DNA from: a virus
IMG/VR virus record: IMGVR_UViG_3300025127_000023
Span: 1-64,000 of that record
Strand: one strand, 5' to 3'
DNA: 64,000 nucleotides
Below, piece after piece: positions 18,443-26,800 of the stretch; the stretch's first letter is position 1, and each line of letters starts with the position of its first letter. Under the pieces are notes generated by a model. It had not been told where the DNA came from. It did not search any database and was given only the letters and a program-made list of their open reading frames with translations. Made by a program: the position numbers and the translations under genes.

Positions 18443-18852
18443 CTGAATACGAATACATAATGCATGAGCCGATTACGGCAGAAGAATTAGCGATGATGAG
18501 TGATGAAGATATTGCAAAAGAAGTTTCATTTTGCAATTGCTGTTCACCTTTTGAATTGGCAAATGAAGTTCTCAAAGCCAAAAAAAGAAGTAAACCATTT
18601 CACGGCTACAATCCAAACAAGCACAGTCGCAAGGGTGGATTGAATGCTAAAGGTCGTGCCGCCGCGAAGCGAAAAAGTGGCGCGAATCTCAAACCACCTG
18701 TCACAACGAAACCGAGCAAATTGAAAGCCGGTAGTAAGAAGGCCAACCGCCGCAAATCTTTTTGCGCGCGGATGGGTGGCGTAAAAGGTCCGACGAGTAA
18801 GAAAGGCAAACTTACACCGAAGGGCGCGGCGTTAAGGAGGTGGAATTGTTGA
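18439..18852 (+). CDS. Small basic protein with a C-terminal domain common in marine phages (DUF6321-like)
   Basis: A 137-residue protein if it starts at TTG 18439, whose last bases overlap the TerL stop (TTGA); ATG 18460 is the alternative. The N-terminal 40 residues are acidic with a CNCC cluster. The C-terminal 80 residues are strongly basic, with GGLNAKGRAAAKR, KSFCARMGG and a RRWNC end. I recall this pattern from small marine phage proteins annotated as DUF6321; the name is from memory and should be checked. It lies directly after TerL, so an accessory role in packaging or DNA binding is plausible. A strong GGAGGTG at its end serves the next gene. Confidence 0.85.
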   Translation: MTEYEYIMHEPITAEELAMMSDEDIAKEVSFCNCCSPFELANEVLKAKKRSKPFHGYNPNKHSRKGGLNAKGRAAAKRKSGANLKPPVTTKPSKLKAGSKKANRRKSFCARMGGVKGPTSKKGKLTPKGAALRRWNC

Positions 18853-19079
18853 AGCCAATAGATGAAGCATGGTATGTATTAAAAGAAGATAATGACGATG
18901 ACGCGAAAGCAAAAAAGGACATCATCGCTTGCTTGAAAAAAGAAGGCGGTGCTTGTAGTTTAGACGACTGTTGTAAAGCATGTGGTCAGTCAAAAGAGGA
19001 TTGTAAGAAACTCATCAACCAAATGGATAATGTCAAAATTAGCCCTCATGGTGATGTCATTTTGATGGACGGACTGTGA
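18849..19079 (+). CDS. Small winged-helix-like protein
   Basis: A 76-residue protein. The start I favour is TTG 18849, six bases after GGAGGTG and overlapping the preceding stop (TTGA); GTG 18840 would lie inside that ribosome binding site. The sequence begins MKPIDEAWYVLK, an N-terminal motif shared in spirit with other small proteins here. It then reads as a compact winged helix: KKDIIACLKKEGG, a Cys-rich recognition segment (CSLDDCCKACGQS), and a beta wing (ISPHGDVILMDGL). It may be a DNA-binding or regulatory protein. Confidence 0.7.
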   Translation: MKPIDEAWYVLKEDNDDDAKAKKDIIACLKKEGGACSLDDCCKACGQSKEDCKKLINQMDNVKISPHGDVILMDGL

Positions 19080-19083
19080 TAAT

Positions 19084-19284
19084 ATGAACGAAGAATGCAA
19101 TTGCGACCATTGCGTGTGCAACAATGCCGCGTTTGAAATGTTGGAGAAGAAACTTTGTCCCGCAGGTAAAGCGGCGGCGAAAAGAAAGTTCAAGGTTTAT
19201 CCGTCTGCGTATGCAAACGGTTGGGCTGTTCAATACTGTCGCGGTAAGTTCCGTGGCGGTAAAAAGAAGGGGAAGAAGAAATGA
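19084..19284 (+). CDS. Small Cys-rich basic protein, phage type
   Basis: A 66-residue protein, ATG 19084 behind GTGATAAT. The N-terminal half has CNCDHCVCN, a cluster of four Cys that may bind zinc. The C-terminal half (CPAGKAAAKRKFKVYPSAYA, then an YCRGK and a Lys/Gly-rich tail) is a pattern I know from small marine phage proteins of unknown function. It overlaps the next gene by four bases (ATGA). It is part of a run of four tiny genes between TerL and the LAGLIDADG protein. Confidence 0.8.
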   Translation: MNEECNCDHCVCNNAAFEMLEKKLCPAGKAAAKRKFKVYPSAYANGWAVQYCRGKFRGGKKKGKKK

Positions 19285-19493
19285 TACCAAGTGAAGCACT
19301 TGAAGAAGCGTGGGGCTTGATGAAGGGCAAGAAAGATGCTCCGAATTACAGACCATGTGAAAGCAATAAGTGCTGTGGCAACTGCAAAGCATGGGACGAA
19401 TCAGCGACAGATAATCCAAAAACAGGCTATTGTGAATGGTATGATTTTACTTGCCGCGCAGATTACACATGTGATGCATGGGCCGGTAAGTGA
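19281..19493 (+). CDS. Small Cys-rich protein, likely metal-binding
   Basis: A 70-residue protein starting with an ATGA overlap. It begins IPSEALEEAWGLMK (the AW..LK-type motif), then has seven Cys in about 40 residues, arranged as C....CCGNC..W followed by GYCEWYDFTC and YTCDAW. The Cys/Trp/Tyr pattern recalls small HiPIP-like or zinc-knuckle phage proteins. The exact ligand cannot be told. The gene ends six bases before the next ATG. Confidence 0.8.
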   Translation: MIPSEALEEAWGLMKGKKDAPNYRPCESNKCCGNCKAWDESATDNPKTGYCEWYDFTCRADYTCDAWAGK

Positions 19494-19498
19494 TTGTC

Positions 19499-20902
19499 AT
19501 GTGGTCGGGGTCAATTCTCAAAGACGAAGCGTTTGAAAATGTCTTTGAGTCGCTATTGAAAAACTCAATTCAAGGCGGTAAAATTGGCGATGGTGAACCT
19601 ACAACTTCCGCAGGTCAAGGAGAATTAGCCGGTGCGACTGACCCACCAAAACCAAACAAGATACAGGAAGAGGAAGAGGAAGACAAAATTGTTGATGCTG
19701 TCACACAACGACTGAAAAAGAACATGCCGCAAAACGGTTGGTTTCAATCAATGTTTGGTAAAGACGCGGAAGCGATGGTCAAAGAATTGCGAATGGCTCG
19801 TCGCGAAAGAAAGGATATGCGAGATGATATTGACCTTGCAATCAACGCCATACGATTAGCAAAGCGTGAAGAGGTTGATTCAACACTCAAGTCAATTTCA
19901 TGGACGGAGAATCACCTTTCATCTATACGCGGTCTTGGTGTGTCCGACAGGGACTTGCAAGCGTTGAGAAAACACGGTTCTTCGCGAGAGTTTGCTTTGA
20001 GGCGAGCATGTAGTGAATGGGAGAAGGCGAATGATGTCATCTCAAAATTGGCTCAAGTTGAAGGTGATTTTGACGAAAACCAATTGGAAATGTGGTTGCA
20101 AGCAAATCAAATGAGAAAAGACGCGAAGAAGCAATGGAAGCAAACATTGCATTCAATTGACAATATCAAAAAGCAAGAGGCCATTTGGCTTACGCGCGCA
20201 ACAAATGTCCTTACAGAAAGAGGACCGCTATCATCAAATGAGATTTTTAATTCAATCGGTTCTCCGAAACATCTTAGCGTTCGCAAAATGGCATCGCTGT
20301 TGAAGATGCATGGTGTTGAATACGACATTGAGAAAATAGGGACGAACTACGGAATAGTCCGCGATGACTTTGTTATTGTCAAGGATATTTGGGCTTATGC
20401 GGCAGGTTTCCTTGACGCTGATGGCTACATCACAATTACGAAGCGAGGCGAACCAAGAGCCGGTTTTGTCGCGACGGGTGGCCGTGGTAAGATTCATTGT
20501 GAGCAGTTGCACAAATCTCTCGGTTGTGGTGTGCTACAAACTGATTTGAAAATACACAAGAACAGTAAACGCACACAACATCGTCTTCAATTCTATGGCG
20601 CGGATGATTTGAGAAAACTACTGAAAGGTATTCGCCCACATTTGCAAATGAAGAAAGCACAGGCTACTGCTGTCTTGCAGTTGCTTGATTTGAGGGGGGC
20701 TAAGAGCAACCTTGTGAAAGCAAGAAGGGACGAACTTTACCGCGTAGTGAAGTGGGAAAATTGGAAAGATGTTCCCGAAGAGCGCGATAAGTTGCTCCGA
20801 GAGTGGAAAGTTGAAGAGCATGAAGTTCTTGCATGGGGACAACGGGACAACGAAGTTATCCGACTCGTTGATGATGTTCACCGCATAGAGAGGTTGATTT
20901 GA
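19499..20902 (+). CDS. LAGLIDADG-endonuclease-like protein fused to a long helical and winged-helix N-terminal part
   Basis: A 467-residue protein (ATG 19499; the in-frame GTG 19490 overlaps the previous gene). Residues 1-230 are acidic then helical/coiled coil. A winged-helix-like segment follows (LTERGPLSSNEIFNSIG, then a beta wing GTNYGIV). The signature AAGFLDADGYITI near residues 300-312 is one LAGLIDADG motif with the catalytic Asp in place, followed by FYGADDLRKLLKGIRPHL and a KKAQATAVLQLLDL helix as in single-motif homing endonucleases. It lies between packaging genes and overlaps the portal start. It may be a selfish endonuclease or one recruited for packaging, as HNH proteins beside terminases are in HK97-like phages. 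Confidence 0.85.
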   Translation: MWSGSILKDEAFENVFESLLKNSIQGGKIGDGEPTTSAGQGELAGATDPPKPNKIQEEEEEDKIVDAVTQRLKKNMPQNGWFQSMFGKDAEAMVKELRMARRERKDMRDDIDLAINAIRLAKREEVDSTLKSISWTENHLSSIRGLGVSDRDLQALRKHGSSREFALRRACSEWEKANDVISKLAQVEGDFDENQLEMWLQANQMRKDAKKQWKQTLHSIDNIKKQEAIWLTRATNVLTERGPLSSNEIFNSIGSPKHLSVRKMASLLKMHGVEYDIEKIGTNYGIVRDDFVIVKDIWAYAAGFLDADGYITITKRGEPRAGFVATGGRGKIHCEQLHKSLGCGVLQTDLKIHKNSKRTQHRLQFYGADDLRKLLKGIRPHLQMKKAQATAVLQLLDLRGAKSNLVKARRDELYRVVKWENWKDVPEERDKLLREWKVEEHEVLAWGQRDNEVIRLVDDVHRIERLI

Positions 20903-22746
20903 TGGCAGAAGAAAAGAGAGGCGTAGTTGGCCGTTTTCTATCTTCGCTATCAAAACCATTCCGAAGACGAACCACACCCGAACCTATTATGCCTTTATGG
21001 AAGGCAGGTATTCAAGAGCCTGTCCTTGTTCAAGGTGTGAGCATTCCTGCTCTTTACGCGACAGTGCAAGAATCTGTTGTGTTGAGAACAACAATCAACA
21101 CGCTTTGCCAAGAAGTGTTTAGGCGCGGTCATTATTGGCAAAAGAAGTTTCACAAGAAATGCACCAACTGCGGAGAAGAATACAAACACGACACTGTTGA
21201 GCAATGTCGCGTTTGCGGCAACGAAGAGTTTGATGTTCCCGATGTTGACCAAATCCTTTACCCGCGTTGGTTTTTGGAACAAAGAAACAGTATGGACCAA
21301 TCATTTATGGATGTTATGCGCGAGATTGAGTGGGACTTGGATATTGTTGATGACGCATTTCTAATTCTCATCAAGGAGTATTTTATTGACCCCGATAACG
21401 GAGAGATTTCGTTCTTCCGTATTAAAGAAATCATGCGTGGCGACCCAACCTTCATGCGAATAGTCGCTGATAAAAGAGGGTCGCGTGGTGGCAGGTATCT
21501 TATTTGTCCTGTTCACCGCGACAAAACTTATCCTCACAATGGCGACCATCACAACTGCGATGTAGCCGGATGCGGATTACCTCTCCAAGATGTTCATTAC
21601 ATCAACACAGCAGGTAGTGGTAAAACGCAGTATTACATTGACGGTGAGATTATTCACACAAGCAAATACAATCCGTCAAAACTGTATGGTCGTAGCCCTG
21701 TTGCTACAATGTGGCGACAGGCACAAACACTCACAGCGATGGACAATTACATTTACCTCGCGTATCAAAAGCGAAGAATACCTCGCGGTGTTCTCGCAAT
21801 CACAACCGATAACATTCAATCAACTGCATCGTTTTGGAAGGGCGCAGAAGAAAAGATGGAGCGCGACCCTCACTACATTCCGAAAGTTGGTATTGAATCA
21901 GCATCGGGTCGTGGTAAAGTTGAGTTCGTGCGTTTTATGGATAGCCTTGATGAAATGCAATACGCGCAAGTTCGTGATGAAGTAAGAATGCGAATTGCCG
22001 CGTTCTATGGCGTATCAAGCATTTTCATGATGGACGCGGGCAAGTCCGGTGGACTCAACAATGAGGGTATGCAAATCCTTGTAACAAATCGCGCTGTTGA
22101 ATACGGACAGAAAATCTATGCGAAGAATCTTTTTCCGCGATTACTTCAAGCGATGGGTGTTGAAGATTGGGAATTGACACTTTATCCGAACGAAGAAGAG
22201 GATGATGTTACAAGACTACGCCGCGATGAGCAAGAAGTCAATATCGCACAGCGTATGCAACAACTTGGTTTCCAAGCAGAACTTACAGAAGATGCAGGTC
22301 GCGACATACGATTCGTTTACTCAAAGCCCGACCCACAGGAACAACAACAACAACCACCACAAGGCGGAGGCGGCGCACCTCCGATGGGTGGCGCACCTCC
22401 TATGCCCGGTGGCGGAATGCCTATGCCGCCACAACAAGGGCTACCTCCGGGCGGGGGAATGATGCCACCCGGAGGCGGGGGGCTACCTCCGGGCGGCGGA
22501 CCTCCGCCCGGCCAACAAGGGCAACCAATCATGATGATGGAGAAAGGGGGCATGGTTGGTCTTGGTGAAGGCACAGGGCAACGCGATAACGGACCTGCGC
22601 CTCTTTCATCCGAAACTCATCTAAGCGGTTCTCCGAAAACAAAGAAAAATCAACGCGGCTCGGAAAAAACCATTACTGAACAAGCACTTGATGCGGTTGA
22701 TGCCGCGAAAGACCCAACAAGCAAGAACAAAGAAAGCGGGTTTTAA
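20902..22746 (+). CDS. Portal protein with two inserted zinc-binding segments
   Basis: A 614-residue protein; ATG 20902 overlaps the previous stop (TGATG) behind GAGAGGTTGAT. Portal features: LYATVQESVVLRTTINTLCQ near the start, a wing/stem with KLYGRSPVATMWRQAQT, and AAFYGVSSIFMMDAGKSGG in the C-terminal clip part, as in phage portals of the SPP1/HK97 type. Portals form a dodecamer at one head vertex through which TerL pumps DNA. Odd: a zinc ribbon (CTNC ... CRVC) near residues 87-107 and a second Cys/His segment (CPVH ... CDVAGC) near 201-225 are inserted. The last 130 residues are Pro/Gly/Met-rich (GGAPPM repeats), then polar. Confidence 0.9.
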   Translation: MAEEKRGVVGRFLSSLSKPFRRRTTPEPIMPLWKAGIQEPVLVQGVSIPALYATVQESVVLRTTINTLCQEVFRRGHYWQKKFHKKCTNCGEEYKHDTVEQCRVCGNEEFDVPDVDQILYPRWFLEQRNSMDQSFMDVMREIEWDLDIVDDAFLILIKEYFIDPDNGEISFFRIKEIMRGDPTFMRIVADKRGSRGGRYLICPVHRDKTYPHNGDHHNCDVAGCGLPLQDVHYINTAGSGKTQYYIDGEIIHTSKYNPSKLYGRSPVATMWRQAQTLTAMDNYIYLAYQKRRIPRGVLAITTDNIQSTASFWKGAEEKMERDPHYIPKVGIESASGRGKVEFVRFMDSLDEMQYAQVRDEVRMRIAAFYGVSSIFMMDAGKSGGLNNEGMQILVTNRAVEYGQKIYAKNLFPRLLQAMGVEDWELTLYPNEEEDDVTRLRRDEQEVNIAQRMQQLGFQAELTEDAGRDIRFVYSKPDPQEQQQQPPQGGGGAPPMGGAPPMPGGGMPMPPQQGLPPGGGMMPPGGGGLPPGGGPPPGQQGQPIMMMEKGGMVGLGEGTGQRDNGPAPLSSETHLSGSPKTKKNQRGSEKTITEQALDAVDAAKDPTSKNKESGF

Positions 22747-22787
22747 GTGCCGATACCTTCAAGAGTCGGGCGGTAGTGGGGTTATCC

Positions 22788-23129
22788 ATGACCGACCTAC
22801 TGAATAAGATGGACCCGATGGTTCGTAAGTTGGAAACCGCGATGGCGGAGTTCAAAGTTGCTCTCGCAAACAACGACCTTGTATCAGCAGAACAATTTCT
22901 GCGCAGTATTCAATCAACAAGCGATTATCTCGCTGATGATGTCACCGCGATTTACAAATCGCAAACTGATAACAAAATTGAAGGTGTCAACGACCGATAC
23001 GCGGGTGGCGTTCCTGTAATGCAATTCAACAGTATTGAAAATGTCATTGCTAAAGGAGAAGCGCGACCTTTGGGCTATATTGGCCCGGACAGAATCGGCG
23101 GCGTTTTCAAAAAGCAAGGGCAGGTGTGA
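22788..23129 (+). CDS. Small helical protein after portal, function unknown
   Basis: A 113-residue protein starting at ATG 22788 (an in-frame GTG 22776 is possible); GTGGGGTT lies upstream. The first 70 residues are a long amphipathic helix pair (DLLNKMDPMVRKLETAMAEF), probably a coiled coil. The rest (ARPLGYIGPDRIGGVFKK) is Gly-rich. The position between portal and protease is typical of head-assembly accessory proteins; no family recognised. Confidence 0.75.
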   Translation: MTDLLNKMDPMVRKLETAMAEFKVALANNDLVSAEQFLRSIQSTSDYLADDVTAIYKSQTDNKIEGVNDRYAGGVPVMQFNSIENVIAKGEARPLGYIGPDRIGGVFKKQGQV

Positions 23130-23132
23130 TAC

Positions 23133-23483
23133 TTGAGTGATGAACCCAACGCTATGTTATTGATGAAAGCACTCATTGGTAAAATGGAGAGCATGGACGC
23201 GGAATTGAACATGTTGCGAAAGCAAGTGTCTAATCCTCAAGCCATGCTTCGTAAGTCGGGATTTGTCAAAGCCATAACACCTGCGAGCGAAGATGTATGG
23301 GGCGACCCACTTCGCGGCGACCGCGACGAAGTTATCGCTAAAGCAGGTGATGGAGTCAACGAAAGTTTAGGTATAGCAATGCCATCAACAAATGAAGAAT
23401 GGCACGAAATGAGTTGGGAAGATATTCACGCGATGGCAAATGTCGCCGCAGAAGCAGAAGGAAGGAGGATTGACCCACAATGA
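23133..23483 (+). CDS. Small protein carrying a SWEDIH motif, function unknown
   Basis: A 116-residue protein starting at TTG 23133, with GGTGTGAT in front that overlaps the previous stop. The N-terminal 40 residues are helical (MLLMKALIGKMESMDAELNM). The C-terminus contains EMSWEDIHAMANVAAEAEG, closely similar to the very C-terminus of the prohead protease protein (MSWDDVHRLADKALRGE). The shared motif suggests that both proteins interact with the same partner, perhaps inside the prohead. It overlaps the next gene (ATGA). Confidence 0.75.
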   Translation: MSDEPNAMLLMKALIGKMESMDAELNMLRKQVSNPQAMLRKSGFVKAITPASEDVWGDPLRGDRDEVIAKAGDGVNESLGIAMPSTNEEWHEMSWEDIHAMANVAAEAEGRRIDPQ

Positions 23484-23818
23484 AACCAATGAAAGTTGAA
23501 GCAGGTGAACACGCGCCCGATTTAGAAGCACTACTCAAAGAAGCCAAAGCCGTTGAAGGCAAGTTTGGTTCAAAGAATGCTGACGCGTTCCAAAGTGTTC
23601 GCGGTGTTGAAACTGTCAAGCCCGGTTATTATTGGACGAATCAAATGCCGGTTGATGTTGAAGATGTCAAGCGCGCTGAACCAAAGGCCGAGTCTGTTGA
23701 CCTAAGCAATATCAAAGCGAATCCACATGAAGGCGCACTACCTGCTCACGAAAACAACGCAGGTGGCGACCCGGATAAAAGCCCACCAAGCGCGTTTAAT
23801 CTAACAGACTACTATTGA
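23480..23818 (+). CDS. Small acidic protein, function unknown
   Basis: A 112-residue protein; ATG 23480 overlaps the previous stop and follows GGAAGGAGGATTG. It is acidic and probably mostly extended: a short helix (DLEALLKEAKAVEGKFGS), a segment PGYYWTNQMPVDVEDVKRA, and a polar end (PPSAFNLTDYY). No transmembrane segment, Cys cluster or known motif. It sits just before the 2,022-residue gene. Confidence 0.7.
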   Translation: MKPMKVEAGEHAPDLEALLKEAKAVEGKFGSKNADAFQSVRGVETVKPGYYWTNQMPVDVEDVKRAEPKAESVDLSNIKANPHEGALPAHENNAGGDPDKSPPSAFNLTDYY

Positions 23819-23830
23819 GGTGGTGGTCGT

Positions 23831-26800
23831 GTGTCAAAAGAGAATGCAGTTCGTTATCACCAACGCGTGATGAACGACTACATTCAAGCACGATTCATTC
23901 ACAAATCCGAAGCACTCAACGAAGCCGCAGATGTTCTGTTCAGCAGAAACAATTTGCTCAATTACGGCTACGCGCTACCACCATTTATTCGCGAAGTTGA
24001 AGCGCATATCCAAAAGGCTGTTGAGATTGAAAGAACAGCACAAGACCAACAGCCCGGCGCGCCGAATGTAGGCGAGCAGGGGTATGGTGAATCCGCAACC
24101 CTCTCCGATAGAGCATGGCGGCGTATGATGCGTGAAGGCCACGCAGGAGCGCAGACAGGTGTGGGTAAACGGCACTCGCGAAAAATGCGCGATGTTGTCG
24201 GAAGAGATTTAGACACAGATGACCCGAATCCAAAAGCGCGCAGAAGGGCGTTAGAACGCATATACCGTTGGCGAGGTAATCACAGCGAAAACCGTCAACA
24301 CACCGAGTTCCAACCTCATAAGGCGCATCATTTAGCAAAACTCGGCTTCTTTGGTCGTCCGGGCGCAACACCTAACCTACACGGTCATACTCCGTTGGCC
24401 TTCAATCTCATTCAAGAAACATATCATCGTTCACCCGGCAAATTGGACGAGATGATGATTGAGGCTGAAAAGCACATGCCACCTGCCACGACAAGCGACC
24501 TCATGCTTGGTAAGTGGAGTGGTGATGGTGTCACACATGATAAATTGAGAAAGCAAGCGTTGAGAAGGTTTAGGGAAGCGCATAGAGAAAAGTTCCCTCA
24601 AAGCAGACAGCCCGACATCAATGATTTTTTCCACCACAAGATGTATGAGTTGCGCGGCGTTCCAAGCGACCAATTGTTTGATAGCGACTTGTATGACCAA
24701 GACACAGGACAGATGACCTACGCGAACATTGATGACATGGTGAAACAAAACCGACATCGCGAGATGGGATTCTTACCCGTTATGCTTGGTATCACGATGC
24801 TTGACTATGAAGACCAACTCAAAGTAATTGATTGGATGGTGAGTGGCGGAGGCGCAAAAACAGACGAGAACGGGAAGTTCCTTGCCTCCGAGAGTTTTGA
24901 TGATTCGCTACTTGAAGAGGCGTTTGGTAATGAGCGACATGCGCGCGGTTTCGTATCTCGCAACATGAAGTTGTTTTCCAAAGCATTGCATCAACTCTAT
25001 TCCGGCTTCCCCGGCAGTTCACATGCAGGAACAGTCGCGGGACGACCAAGCGATGAGCAGATGAAAGGGTTTCAAGACCGTTCACCAAAACTTGTTTTGG
25101 ACGCAGAAGGTAATTGGCAACGCGTCGCAGGTAAGAACTCAATCCAAAGAAGGCGCGAAGAGTTTGCGAAAGACCCCGAAGCGGTCAATGACAGTTGGCG
25201 ACAGAAGGGTATCAAGTTTGACGCAGACCGTTATGATGAGATGATTGAAGAAGTGCTTGGTAGGGATATAGCGGCGAACATTCGTAAAGTGACAGGCATC
25301 AAACACAAGAAGGAAATGCCGATTATTCCCGACTTTGAATATGCAATCAAGTTGGGTATCGTGTCGCCCGAAGATGTGCAAGAAGCACAGAATCACATTG
25401 TAGCGAGCGCGAATCATCAAATATCCACGGCAGAACACTTCGGTTTGCTTGAGAATTACAACCACACTCACAAATTGAAAGACCACACTTTTCATCCGAA
25501 GGACAAACCGGAATACGAAGAAACACCGCTTGACTTTGTTGTTCACGCTTTAGGTAATGGTATGGGTTCACTTTCGCGCGAATGGCATGAGATAGCAGAC
25601 GCTTTTGCGGAGTTTGCCCCCGGTGTGTTTTTCAGCAACTTGGCGAAAGAAGTGCCTCCGAAGATTTTCCCTTCTCGCGGCCTTCCCGATACGAGAGGCA
25701 ACTACAAAGGCAACAAACCCGTTATGCAAAGTTGGCAATACACCGACGACATGAGCAACGCTGAAAGGATTGAACACGCCAAGTCTTTGCGAAGATGGCT
25801 CAATGAAATGGGCGCGAGTAAAGAAGAAAAGGATAGCGCGGAAGCGAGATTAGCGGACGGTAAACGAGTTGAATATGAAGCCTATCCAAGCCGACCCGAT
25901 GGTAAGTCGCAATCACAAGCAACGCGCGAAATAATGTCTTTGCCGGAAGATGAAAACAGACCGGGAGAGGGTAGCCTTGATTTGGACTTCTCTCAAGAAG
26001 AGTTTGAGATGGCTTTGAAAAACAATCCTCAATACTACCCCGCGTCGCCGGGATTGAACTTCTTGCATTGTTTACTCCCTTACAGCATAGACATGCCGAT
26101 GGGTGGTATTCTGTCCGCAGAAGCAAAGTCGGGCAGAACCAACAACAACTATTCCTATCACCCTTCATCAACGCATAGAGCGCAAAGAGCCGCCGCGATG
26201 AGAGAAGCGGATGACGGAAGGACATTTCGCAGTGGTCAACAGATTTACAGTGAATTGGAACAGGCGACCAAAAAGCGTGGATTTTACGACCATTCATACA
26301 ACACCAATCTAACCAAAGACGACGCTCTCGCGATGTTAGCAAGAAAGCATTTGTTGGTCGCTAACGCGCATCATCATCCGACAACTCACGATGAAAAACA
26401 TCACGAAGAGTGGAAGGAGAGAGCCGCGAACTCAAAGTCAATCCTGTCGTCCAAAGACCACAAAGATGTCTTGGGGCGACCCGACGCTGATATGGCAAGT
26501 GAGTTGGTTGGCACTGAACCATTTGAAGACTACGGCAGTGCGATATACGACAGCGAGCAATACACGAAAGCGTTGGGTGCGCATGGTGATGGTAAGATTT
26601 TGAGAGTTCAAGCCTTGCACAACAAGTCATTTGCAGGATTGGGGGAACTGAAAGAGTTCATTCTCGCGAACACAACCGACGCGAAAGGAACACCTGTTGG
26701 TGAATTGGACTATGGCACACGAAAAAGAATCTTGGAGAGTGCAGAAGAAGGAGAGTTCAAAGGCTTCTATGTCAATGATGAGGGACAAGTGAAACGCTTG

